From NCBI GenBank assembly GCA_015655225.1, contig JAATFK010000711.1, forward strand, positions 1-7,472: DNA of 7,472 nt. The letters run 5' to 3'. Shown piece by piece: positions 1-5,793 of this stretch (positions within the stretch are counted from its first letter, which is position 1; each line of letters starts with the position of its first letter). This DNA comes from Solirubrobacterales bacterium. GTDB taxonomy: Bacteria; Actinomycetota; Thermoleophilia; Solirubrobacterales; Solirubrobacteraceae. A program made the position numbers and the translations under genes. The notes under the pieces were generated by a model, which was given only the letters and a program-made list of their open reading frames with translations, did not search any database and was not told where the DNA came from.

Positions 1-837
1 ACGATGATGTACTCCTCGGCCGTCTTCGAGCACCCCGACGCGACGCGCCACGAGGCGTCGGTCGCGAAGCTCGAGCGGATCTGCGAGAAGCTCGCGCTCT
101 CGTCCACCGACCACGTGCTGGAGATCGGGACCGGCTGGGGCGGCTTCGCGATCCACGCTGCCGCCAACCACGGCTGCCGCGTGACGACGACGACGATCTC
201 GCGCGAGCAGCACGACCACGCGGTCGCGGCGGTGCGGGCGGCCGGGCTGGAGGACCGTGTCACGGTGCTGCTGGAGGACTACCGCGATCTGCGCGGGACG
301 TACGACAAGCTCGTCTCGATCGAGATGATCGAGGCGGTCGGCTGGGAGCACCTCGACACCTACTTCGCGGTCTGCGCCGACCGGCTCAAGCCGGACGGGA
401 CGATGCTGCTGCAGGCGATCGTCACCTCCGACCGCGTCTTCCGCGTCGAGAAGGCGTCGACCGGCTTCATCAACGCCTACATCTTTCCGGGCGGGACGCT
501 GCCGTCGATGGCGGCGATCGAGCGCTCGCTCGGGCGCCACACCGACCTGCGGACCGTGCACCTGGAGGACATCACGCCGCACTACGCGCGGACGCTGCGG
601 CACTGGCGCGAGCGCTTCACGGCGGCGTGGGACGAGATCAGAGCGGTCGGCTACGACGAGCGCTTCCGCCGCATGTGGACGCTCTACCTCGCGTACTGCG
701 AGGCGGGCTTCCTGGAGCGGCGGATCCAGGACGTGCAGCTGCAGCTGGCGAAGCCCGGCTTCCTCGCCGAGCCGCTGCACCCGCTGCCGGTCGCGCACGC
801 CGACCTCGGCGAGCGCAGGCTGAAGCTGGCGGAGTAG
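1..837 (+). CDS. Cyclopropane-fatty-acyl-phospholipid synthase family SAM-dependent methyltransferase (5'-truncated by window)
   Basis: C-terminal 278 residues of a SAM-dependent methyltransferase of the cyclopropane fatty acid synthase (CFAS) family, which methylenates or methylates unsaturated acyl chains of membrane phospholipids. The first codon in the window reads Thr, then MMYSSAVFE, which matches the internal DPTMxYSCAxF block of CFAS proteins. The gene therefore starts upstream and the Met codons at 4-9 are not its start. Counting from the Met at position 4: the SAM-binding glycine loop EIGTGWGG is at 40-47, the acidic MIEAVG motif at 107-113 (E110 aligns with the bicarbonate-site Glu of E. 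coli Cfa), YIFPGG at 159-164, and HYARTL at 193-198 (Y194 aligns with the conserved Tyr). Two departures from E. coli Cfa: Ser replaces Cys in YSCA, and Gln137 stands where the active-site His lies. Such variants are, as far as I recall, common in CFAS-like methyltransferases of unproven substrate, so the exact reaction is open. It converges on the short-chain dehydrogenase with 8 nt between stops. Confidence 0.9.
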   Translation, partial: TMMYSSAVFEHPDATRHEASVAKLERICEKLALSSTDHVLEIGTGWGGFAIHAAANHGCRVTTTTISREQHDHAVAAVRAAGLEDRVTVLLEDYRDLRGTYDKLVSIEMIEAVGWEHLDTYFAVCADRLKPDGTMLLQAIVTSDRVFRVEKASTGFINAYIFPGGTLPSMAAIERSLGRHTDLRTVHLEDITPHYARTLRHWRERFTAAWDEIRAVGYDERFRRMWTLYLAYCEAGFLERRIQDVQLQLAKPGFLAEPLHPLPVAHADLGERRLKLAE

Positions 838-845
838 CCCGCGCC

Positions 846-1643
846 TCAGGTGCGGGGCGTGCGACTGAAGGCGCGGCCGCTGATCAGGTCGAGCAGCTGC
901 GCGGGCCCGCGCGAGGCGAGCTTGGCGATCGCCGTCTTGCCGCCGGGGCCGAGGACGCGGGCGTCGGACTCGATCGCGGCGACGGTCTTGCTCGCCCACT
1001 CGGCGGCGGGGATCCGCTCCCAGCCAGAGGTGTCGAGGTGGCGGGCGTACAGCTCGGTGGTGGCGTCGAGCATGTCGCTCTCGACGCCGGGGGTGACGAG
1101 CTGCAGGGTCGAGACGCCGATGCCCTTCAGCTCGCGCTGGAGCGACTCGGTGAAGGCGACGATGCCGGCCTTCGAGGCCGCGTAGGTGCTGGCGGAGGGG
1201 AAGTAGGCGTAGCCGCTGATCGAGGCGTTGACGACGAGCTTGCCGCGGCCGCGGGCGAGCATGCCGGGCAGGACCCGCTGGGTCAGCTGGATCGCGCCGG
1301 TCAGGTTGACCTGGACCATCGCGTAGACGTCCGCGATCGCCTGCTCTTCGAGCAGACCGCCGGTCATCTGGCCGGCGTTGTTGACGAGGACGTCGATCGT
1401 GCCGAGCTGCGCGCCGAGGTCGTCGCACGACGCGTCGATCGCCTCGCGCGAGGAGAGGTCGATCCGCACCGGCCGCACCTCCACGGCGCCGCCAGAGGGC
1501 GGCCTCAGCTCGGGCCAGGCGGAGGGATCGCGAACGCCGGCGAGCAGCAGCTTCAGCGGCCGTGTCGCCAGCGCCTCCGCGATCGCGCGCCCGATCCCCC
1601 GATTGGCGCCCGTGACAAGGCAGGTGGTGCCGGTGAGGTCCAT
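846..1643 (-). CDS. Short-chain dehydrogenase/reductase (SDR family NAD(P)-dependent oxidoreductase)
   Basis: A 265-residue classical SDR, the normal length for a single Rossmann-fold enzyme of this family, expected to be cytosolic. Visible motifs: the cofactor loop TGANRGIG at 11-18, the structural NNAG at 88-91, N113 in VNLTG, and the catalytic Ser141 (NASISGY), Tyr154 and Lys158 (YAASK). The Ser-to-Tyr spacing of 13 is canonical. After the glycine-rich loop, basic Arg15 suggests a preference for NADPH, which is an inference. PG at 185-186 fits the usual PGxxxT region, but here it reads PGVES, so the Thr is absent. The C-terminal tail (about 225-265) is typical of SDRs acting on lipophilic substrates, but no substrate can be assigned. 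The ATG at 1643 has no clear Shine-Dalgarno and no TAnnnT box in front. The gene lies 63 nt downstream of the 84-residue gene on the same strand, with a palindrome in that gap, so it may be co-transcribed or separately controlled. Confidence 0.93.
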   Translation of the reverse strand: MDLTGTTCLVTGANRGIGRAIAEALATRPLKLLLAGVRDPSAWPELRPPSGGAVEVRPVRIDLSSREAIDASCDDLGAQLGTIDVLVNNAGQMTGGLLEEQAIADVYAMVQVNLTGAIQLTQRVLPGMLARGRGKLVVNASISGYAYFPSASTYAASKAGIVAFTESLQRELKGIGVSTLQLVTPGVESDMLDATTELYARHLDTSGWERIPAAEWASKTVAAIESDARVLGPGGKTAIAKLASRGPAQLLDLISGRAFSRTPRT

Positions 1644-1665
1644 ACGCGAAGTACGGCGCTCAGGG

Positions 1666-1682
1666 CCGAGCGGATCGCTCGG
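1666..1682. repeat. Perfect 7-bp inverted repeat (GC-rich palindrome) ahead of the SDR gene
   Basis: CCGAGCG (1666-1672), spacer GAT, CGCTCGG (1676-1682), a perfect dyad in the 63-nt gap between the 84-residue gene and the dehydrogenase. On the minus strand its end lies 22 nt before the ATG at 1643. No T-run follows on the minus strand, so it does not look like a rho-independent terminator. A repressor operator (TetR-like dyad) or an mRNA leader hairpin are possible roles. GC-rich sequence makes chance dyads more frequent, so the functional reading is weak. Confidence 0.4.
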
Positions 1683-1706
1683 ACGCCGGGCCGGGCGCCG
1701 GACTTC

Positions 1707-1961
1707 CTACGGCCAGGGCTCCGGGTCGAGCCGTGGAACGGGCGCCGGAAGGACGCGCACGTTCTCGTGCTCGTCCACGATCGCCACGGCGTAGCCGGTG
1801 TCGTGGCTCAGCCGGATCTCCTGCGCGGTCGCGAGGTCGGCCGGGATGAACGAGGTGAAGTCCGGAAAGCGACCTTCTTCGCCCGTGAGGACGCGGGCGA
1901 TCTCGGCATCCATCACGCGGCTGGTCGCGCGCCTGGCCGGTGTTCGAATTGTTCGTGTCAT
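1707..1961 (-). CDS. Small protein of unknown function (84 aa), overlapping downstream partner of the 104-aa gene
   Basis: Not recognised. An 84-residue protein with a basic N-terminus (TRTIRTPARRATSR, about 2-15), a helical acidic stretch (MDAEIARVLTGEEG, 17-30), a middle part around DFTSFIPADLATAQEIRLSHDTGY, and a short beta-like end (AVAIVDEHENVRVLPAP) closed by a proline-rich tail. There are no membrane segments or signal peptide. I chose the ATG at 1961 because it forms a four-base ATGA overlap with the stop of the 104-residue gene (stop at 1960-1958), the classic layout for translational coupling. An ATG at 1970 would add MAS and has a GAGGGG about 11 nt upstream, so it is a real alternative. 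A small basic-then-acidic protein coupled to another small protein resembles a two-gene toxin-antitoxin or toxin-immunity unit, but no known family motif supports that. The dehydrogenase follows 63 nt later. Confidence 0.72.
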   Translation of the reverse strand: MTRTIRTPARRATSRVMDAEIARVLTGEEGRFPDFTSFIPADLATAQEIRLSHDTGYAVAIVDEHENVRVLPAPVPRLDPEPWP

Positions 1962-2272
1962 GCTCGCCATTGCTCGATCATCCCCTCGTAGCCGTCGCTG
2001 ATCAACCCGATCGCAATGGGAAGTGCCTCGCTCGGCGTTCCCATGTGGAATTGCGTCGCCGGTCCTTTCACACCGTCACGCGAGTAGTGGTGGAGGTCGT
2101 TGCTGTCGTCGTGCGAGCAGTCGAACACGAGGACCGGGCGTGGACGCCCACGGTCCTGCGCGATCAGGAGGACCGCGTAGCGGACGACGACGCGCTCGGT
2201 CTCCCAGCGAACGCGGACGCGCACGCCGACGTCCAGCGTCGTGGTGTACCCCTGTCGGCGCCGAATTGGCAT
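1958..2272 (-). CDS. Small protein of unknown function (104 aa), upstream partner of the 84-aa gene
   Basis: Not firmly recognised. A 104-residue soluble protein that appears as a beta-rich N-terminal half (TTTLDVGVRVRVRWETERVV, then VVRYAVLLIAQD and RPVLVFDCSHDD, about 10-56), a turn with HHYSRDG (61-67), and a C-terminal helix (SEALPIAIGLISDGYEGMIEQW, 81-102). The order 'strands, FDxxH, H-x-DG, long helix ending in W' is reminiscent of small DUF-type proteins found in two-gene toxin-antitoxin-like units (TumE/DUF6516 or DUF7718 style). That is recall from memory and not a proven match. The ATG at 2272 is the only sensible start in frame and is supported by a TAGCGT box 7 nt upstream. A GAGG two bases from the ATG is too close to act as a normal ribosome site. 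GC content by hand count over 1921-2100 is about 61%, well below the neighbouring ligase gene, hinting at later acquisition. Confidence 0.75.
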   Translation of the reverse strand: MPIRRRQGYTTTLDVGVRVRVRWETERVVVRYAVLLIAQDRGRPRPVLVFDCSHDDSNDLHHYSRDGVKGPATQFHMGTPSEALPIAIGLISDGYEGMIEQWRA

Positions 2273-2324
2273 GCCCTCGACGCTACGGATCGCGGGCGCG
2301 CGGGTGGGGCGCGGAATGCCAATT
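2264..2324. repeat. 9-bp inverted repeat flanking the promoter of the 104-aa gene (candidate operator)
   Basis: AATTGGCAT at 2264-2272 and its exact reverse complement ATGCCAATT at 2316-2324, separated by 43 nt. The arms are AT-rich in a very GC-rich region, so a chance match is less likely. One arm covers the first nine bases of the coding sequence (+1 to +9 if transcription is leaderless). The other lies about 44-52 nt upstream. The offset between arms is 52 bp, close to five helical turns, so a protein bound to both would sit on one DNA face with the candidate -10 box between. Autoregulation by a product of the small gene pair is an inference. Confidence 0.45.
2280..2285 (-). promoter_or_regulatory. 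Candidate -10 box (TAGCGT) for the 104-aa/84-aa pair, leaderless layout
   Basis: On the minus strand TAGCGT is followed by 7 nt and then the ATG at 2272. This is the actinobacterial leaderless arrangement, in which transcription begins at the A of the start codon. No good -35 hexamer is visible, as is common in such promoters. It implies that the pair has its own promoter although it follows the phosphatase gene by only 64 nt. Confidence 0.5.
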
Positions 2325-2336
2325 AAGTGCGGTGGA

Positions 2337-2921
2337 TCAGCGGAGGTGGCTGACGTCGTTCCAGAGCCGGATCGCCGGCTCGCCGTGCTCGGAGCCGACG
2401 ATCGAGAGCGACGCCGTGTCGAGCGCGAGGTGCCGGCCGAGCGTCGGGTCCTCGCGCAGCGCCCGCGCGGCCAGCACCCGTGACATGTGGCCGTGGCCGA
2501 CGAGCAGGACCGGACCCTCGGCGTCGCGCACCCGGGCCAGCACGCGGTCGGCGCGCACGGCCGCGTCGGCGACCGTCTCACCGCCGGGGCAGCCGTCGCG
2601 CCACAGGTCCCAGCCGGGCCGCGCCCGCATGATCTCGCTCGTCGTCCGGCCCTCGTACTCGCCGTAGTCGACCTCCGCGAGGTCGCGCTCGGGCTCTCCC
2701 TGCTCCCCGAAGCCGGCCAGCTCGGCGGTCCGCAGCGCGCGGATGAACGGGCTCACCAGCACGACCGCGAACTGCATCCCCCGCAGCCGCGCCCCGAGCG
2801 CCGTCGCCTGCGCCTCGCCGCGCGTCGTCAGCGGCAGGTCGGTGCGGCCCGTGTGCTTGCGCGAGATCGTCCACTCGGTCTCGCCGTGGCGGGCGATCCA
2901 CAGTTCGCTCGGCTCGGCCAT
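2337..2921 (-). CDS. Histidine phosphatase family protein (phosphoglycerate mutase-like phosphatase)
   Basis: A 194-residue single-domain histidine phosphatase (branch 1). These enzymes remove phosphate from small molecules or proteins through a phosphohistidine intermediate. Motifs: RHGET at 11-15, with R11 and the nucleophile H12; KHTGRTDLPLTTRGEAQA at 22-39, which is typical of the phosphatase rather than mutase members; SPFIRALRTAE at 57-67, with R61; acid/base candidate E88 in DYGEYEGRTT; and the second catalytic His143 in VGHGH. All core residues are present and the length is normal. The TGxTDLPLT-type segment resembles sugar-phosphate phosphatases such as yeast Shb17, but the substrate cannot be read from sequence. 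The ATG at 2921 is supported by a TAGGGT box 9 nt upstream. It is transcribed divergently from ligD across 64 nt and followed on its own strand by the small gene pair. Confidence 0.94.
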   Translation of the reverse strand: MAEPSELWIARHGETEWTISRKHTGRTDLPLTTRGEAQATALGARLRGMQFAVVLVSPFIRALRTAELAGFGEQGEPERDLAEVDYGEYEGRTTSEIMRARPGWDLWRDGCPGGETVADAAVRADRVLARVRDAEGPVLLVGHGHMSRVLAARALREDPTLGRHLALDTASLSIVGSEHGEPAIRLWNDVSHLR

Positions 2922-2930
2922 CGTTGGCGC

Positions 2931-2936
2931 ACCCTA
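2931..2936 (-). promoter_or_regulatory. Candidate -10 box (TAGGGT) for the histidine phosphatase, leaderless layout
   Basis: The minus strand reads TAGGGT, then 9 nt, then the ATG at 2921. TAGGGT fits the actinobacterial TAnnnT consensus, and the distance fits a transcript starting at or next to the start codon. No Shine-Dalgarno lies in the 9-nt gap, which agrees with leaderless initiation. It forms one half of the divergent promoter region 2922-2985. Confidence 0.55.
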
Positions 2937-2972
2937 CCCGTCCGGGCGTTTCAGGAACGGCCACCACGCGGG

Positions 2973-2978
2973 TACGGT
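2973..2978 (+). promoter_or_regulatory. Candidate -10 box (TACGGT) for ligD, leaderless layout
   Basis: TACGGT followed by CCACCAC (7 nt) and the ATG at 2986. There is no ribosome-binding site in front of this ATG, and an in-frame reading continues upstream without conserved residues, so the promoter box helps to fix the start at 2986. The matching -35 position (about 2950-2955) is poor. Confidence 0.5.
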
Positions 2979-2985
2979 CCACCAC

Positions 2986-5442
2986 ATGCCGAAGCAGAGC
3001 ACCGATCGTCTGCGCTCCTACCGCGACAGACGCGACTTCGACGCCACGAGCGAGCCGCCGCCGGGCGAGCCCGCGCCGGACGCCCCCGACACCCCCCGCT
3101 TCGTCATCCAGCAGCACAGCGCCACGCGCCTCCACTGGGACCTGCGGCTGGAGCGCGACGGCGCCCTCGCCTCCTGGGCGTTGCCGCGCGGGGTTCCGCT
3201 CGATCCGGGGGACAACCGGATGGCGGTGCACACCGAGGACCATCCGCTCGCCTACCTCGACTTCCACGGCGAGATTCCTCGCGGCAGCTACGGCGCCGGC
3301 ACGATGGAGGTCTGGGACCACGGCACCTACGAGACCCACGAGTGGACCGCGAAGAAGGTCGAGGTGACGCTTCATGGCGAGCGCGTCAGCGGCCGTTACG
3401 GGCTCTTCCCGCTCAGAGCGCGGACCGAGGGCGAGTCCGACCAGTGGATGATCCACCGGATCGACCCGCCGCAGGACCCCGACCGCGTCCCGCTGCCCGC
3501 CCAGCTCGTCCCGATGCTCGCCAGAGCCGGCGAGCTGCCGCCCGCGCGCGAGGACGCGGAGTGGTCCTACGAGGTCAAGTGGGACGGCGTCCGCGCCCTG
3601 CTGTGGAGCGACCACGGCCAGATCCAGATCGAGAGCCGCACCCAGCGCGACATCACCGCCCGCTACCCCGAGGTGCGCGCGATCGGTCACGCGCTCGGCG
3701 CCCACGAGCTGCTGCTCGACGGTGAGCTGGTCGCGTTCGGCGAGCAGGGCCGTCCCAGCTTCGAGCGCCTCCAGGGCCGCATGAACGTCTCCGGCGACGC
3801 CGCGATCCGCCGCGCCGCCCGCAGCCAGGCGGTCACCTACGTCGCCTTCGACCTGCTCCACCTCGACGGTCGCTCGCTGCTGGAGCTGCCCTACGAGCGC
3901 CGCCGCGCGCTGCTCGACGAGCTGGCGCTCGAAGGCGACGCCTGGCGCACCCCGTCCGCCCACCGGGGCGACGGCGCCGCCATGCTGGCGGCGACCCGCG
4001 CCCAGGGGCTGGAGGGAATCGTCGCCAAGCGGCTCGACAGCCCCTACGAGCCGGGCCGCCGCAGCGGCGCCTGGCGCAAGCTCCGCAACCGCCACCGCCA
4101 GGAGCTGGTGATCGGCGGCTGGACCCCCGGCGAGGGCCGGCGCGGCAAGCACCTCGGCGCTCTCCAGCTCGGGATCCCGGAGACGGACGGCGGCCCGCTG
4201 CGCTACGCCGGCGGCGTCGGCAGCGGCTTCAGCGAGGCGGTCCTCGAGGACCTCGTCAGCCGACTCGCGCCGCTCGCGAGCGACGACTCGCCGTTCGCGC
4301 CGGCCGTCGGCCGCGACGCGCCGGCGCCGCCGCGCGAGACGCGCTTCGTGCAGCCACGGCTCGTCGCCGAGGTCGAGTTCAGCGAGTGGACGCGCGAGGG
4401 GATCCTCCGCCAGGGCGTCTTCAAGGGGTTGCGCGACGACGTCGATCCCGCCCAGGTCGTGCGCGAGCCGCAGACGGAGGAGACCGCCGACACGATCGCA
4501 CCCGCGCTGAGCGTGACCGGCCCGACCGCCGACGGCCAGGGCCTCCAGGCCGAGGTCGACGGACGCCGGCTGAAGCTCACCAACCACGACAAGGTCCTCT
4601 ATCCCGAGACCGGCTTCACGAAGGGCGACCTGATCGCGTACTACGTCGCGATCGCGCCGACCCTGCTGCCGCACCTGCGCGATCGGCCGGTCACGCTGCG
4701 GCGCTGGCCGGGCGGCGTCGAGGGGCAGTCCTTCTTCGAGAAGAACTGTCCCGGCCACCGTCCCGACTGGATCGAGACCGCCTCCGTCTACAGCAGCAGC
4801 GACCGCGGCCGGATCGACTACTGCCTCGCGCAGGACGCGGCCACGCTCGCCTGGTTCGCGAACCTCGCGGCGATCGAGCTGCATCCGTCGCTCGCCCTCG
4901 CGCGGGCGCTGGAGCACCCGACGGCCGTCGTCTTCGACCTCGATCCTGGCCCGCCCGCCGGGCTGCCTGAGTGCGCCGAGGTGGCGCTGCTGCTGGAGGG
5001 GCTGTTCGACCGGCTCGGCCTGCGCAGCGTCGTCAAGACCTCGGGCTCGAAGGGACTGCAGGTCTACGTCCCACTCGGCTCCGGCGCGACCACCTACGAG
5101 CGCACGAAGCCGTTCGCCCGCCAGATCGCCGAGCTGCTGGAGCGGCGGCTGCCGGACCTCGTCGTCTCGCGCCAGACGAAGCGCCTGCGCGCCGGCAAGG
5201 TGCTCGTCGACTGGAGCCAGAACGACGAGCACAAGACGACCGTCGGCGTCTACTCGGTGCGCGCCCGGCCGCGGCCGACCGTCTCGACCCCGCTCAGCTG
5301 GGAGGAGCTGCGCAGCGCGCACGAGGCCGGCGCGGCGGGCGACCTCGTCTTCGACACCGCCGCCGTGCTGGCGCGCGTCGCCGAGCTCGGGGACCTCTTC
5401 GCGCCGCTGCTCGGCACCGCCCAGGAGCTGCCGGAGCTGTGA
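2986..5442 (+). CDS. ligD: ATP-dependent DNA ligase LigD (phosphoesterase-ligase-polymerase), non-homologous end joining
   Basis: An 818-residue multifunctional enzyme that processes and seals double-strand breaks together with Ku. Domain order is PE-LIG-POL, the Pseudomonas order, unlike the mycobacterial POL-PE-LIG. The 3'-phosphoesterase (about 35-160) keeps H44, H50, D52, R54, H86 and Y90, each at +2 relative to the residues I recall for the P. aeruginosa enzyme. The ligase domain (about 172-490) carries the nucleotidyl lysine K198 in KWDGVR, SRTQRD (217-222), VAFDLLHLDG (286-295), EGIVAKR (343-349) and WRKLR (363-367), then the OB-fold segment with GGVGSGF (409-415) and EFSEWTREGILRQGVFKGLR (464-483). 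The primase-like polymerase (about 528-800) has metal ligands D651 and D653 in FDLDPG, TSGSKGLQVYVPL (685-697) and D742 in VDWSQN. The open frame extends back to 2743 over the antisense phosphatase, but that part has no homology feel. Start 2986 is chosen for the TACGGT box and the usual short basic N-terminus. No Ku gene is in the window. Confidence 0.97.
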   Translation: MPKQSTDRLRSYRDRRDFDATSEPPPGEPAPDAPDTPRFVIQQHSATRLHWDLRLERDGALASWALPRGVPLDPGDNRMAVHTEDHPLAYLDFHGEIPRGSYGAGTMEVWDHGTYETHEWTAKKVEVTLHGERVSGRYGLFPLRARTEGESDQWMIHRIDPPQDPDRVPLPAQLVPMLARAGELPPAREDAEWSYEVKWDGVRALLWSDHGQIQIESRTQRDITARYPEVRAIGHALGAHELLLDGELVAFGEQGRPSFERLQGRMNVSGDAAIRRAARSQAVTYVAFDLLHLDGRSLLELPYERRRALLDELALEGDAWRTPSAHRGDGAAMLAATRAQGLEGIVAKRLDSPYEPGRRSGAWRKLRNRHRQELVIGGWTPGEGRRGKHLGALQLGIPETDGGPLRYAGGVGSGFSEAVLEDLVSRLAPLASDDSPFAPAVGRDAPAPPRETRFVQPRLVAEVEFSEWTREGILRQGVFKGLRDDVDPAQVVREPQTEETADTIAPALSVTGPTADGQGLQAEVDGRRLKLTNHDKVLYPETGFTKGDLIAYYVAIAPTLLPHLRDRPVTLRRWPGGVEGQSFFEKNCPGHRPDWIETASVYSSSDRGRIDYCLAQDAATLAWFANLAAIELHPSLALARALEHPTAVVFDLDPGPPAGLPECAEVALLLEGLFDRLGLRSVVKTSGSKGLQVYVPLGSGATTYERTKPFARQIAELLERRLPDLVVSRQTKRLRAGKVLVDWSQNDEHKTTVGVYSVRARPRPTVSTPLSWEELRSAHEAGAAGDLVFDTAAVLARVAELGDLFAPLLGTAQELPEL

Positions 5443-5468
5443 GGAGCCCGTCCGATGCGCCCGCCGTC

Positions 5469-5474
5469 TAGGAT
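5469..5474 (+). promoter_or_regulatory. Candidate -10 box (TAGGAT) or Shine-Dalgarno for the 96-aa gene
   Basis: TAGGAT followed by 8 nt and the GTG at 5483. It fits the TAnnnT leaderless layout seen upstream of three other genes here. The AGGA inside it (5470-5473, 9 nt from GTG) could equally serve as a ribosome-binding site on a ligD read-through transcript. Sequence alone cannot separate the two; both support the GTG start. Confidence 0.45.
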
Positions 5475-5482
5475 GCCGCCAC

Positions 5483-5773
5483 GTGGATCCCGTCAAGCTC
5501 CGTAACCGTCTGCTCGTTGCCACCGGAATGTGGCGCGAGACCACCGGCGAGGCCCTGCCGAGACTGCCGCCCGGCGACCCCGAGCAGCAGGTCGAGGCCT
5601 TCGAGCTGCTGCTCGTCGACCGCCTCTGGCAGAACGCGACGCCCGAGAACGCCCGCGAGGTCGCCGACCGCACCTGGGATCTCGTCCATGACCGGCCGGA
5701 CGGCGATGCCGTCAGACGGCGGGTCGTCGAGTGCCACGAGGCGCTCGCCCGCATGTCCCGCCTCGGCGACTGA
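5483..5773 (+). CDS. Small hypothetical protein (96 aa) downstream of ligD
   Basis: Not recognised. A 96-residue soluble, charged protein that looks almost all helical: an N-terminal amphipathic helix (VKLRNRLLVATGMWRETTG, 4-22), a proline-rich link (ALPRLPPGDPEQQ, 24-36), a helix AFELLLVDRLWQ (39-50), then AREVADRTWDLVHDR (57-71) and AVRRRVVECHEALARMSRL (76-94). It has a single Cys (about 84), two Trp in the helices, and no signal peptide, membrane segment or metal motif. The GTG start at 5483 is preferred because TAGGAT/AGGA lies 8-9 nt upstream. The next in-frame ATG (5528) would remove the first helix. It begins 40 nt after the ligD stop on the same strand, so it may be co-transcribed; an accessory role in end joining is only a guess. 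Codon use is as GC-rich as its neighbours. Confidence 0.75.
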   Translation: MDPVKLRNRLLVATGMWRETTGEALPRLPPGDPEQQVEAFELLLVDRLWQNATPENAREVADRTWDLVHDRPDGDAVRRRVVECHEALARMSRLGD

Positions 5774-5793
5774 CCGGTCCTCCCGGGAGCGGG

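Noticed and set aside
838..845. Bidirectional terminator between the converging methyltransferase and dehydrogenase genes
   Set aside because: Only 8 nt separate the stops and no hairpin with a T-run is visible there; the transcripts probably overlap.
627..1991. A 454-codon plus-strand open frame crossing the methyltransferase end, the dehydrogenase and the small gene
   Set aside because: It overlaps two or three genes with recognisable motifs and its translation is Ala/Gly/Arg-rich without any domain; a GC-driven shadow.
2273..2581. N-terminal extension of the 104-aa protein frame up to 2581
   Set aside because: The extension runs through the phosphatase gene in another frame, and its translation is Arg/Ser-rich without structure. 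There is no ATG/GTG/TTG between the phosphatase stop and 2272 in this frame, and the TAGCGT box favours 2272.
2743..2985. N-terminal extension of LigD back to an ATG at 2743
   Set aside because: The extra 81 residues lie antisense to the catalytic N-terminus of the phosphatase, have no resemblance to LigD, and would swallow the divergent promoter region. The ATG at 2986 fits the family's N-terminus.
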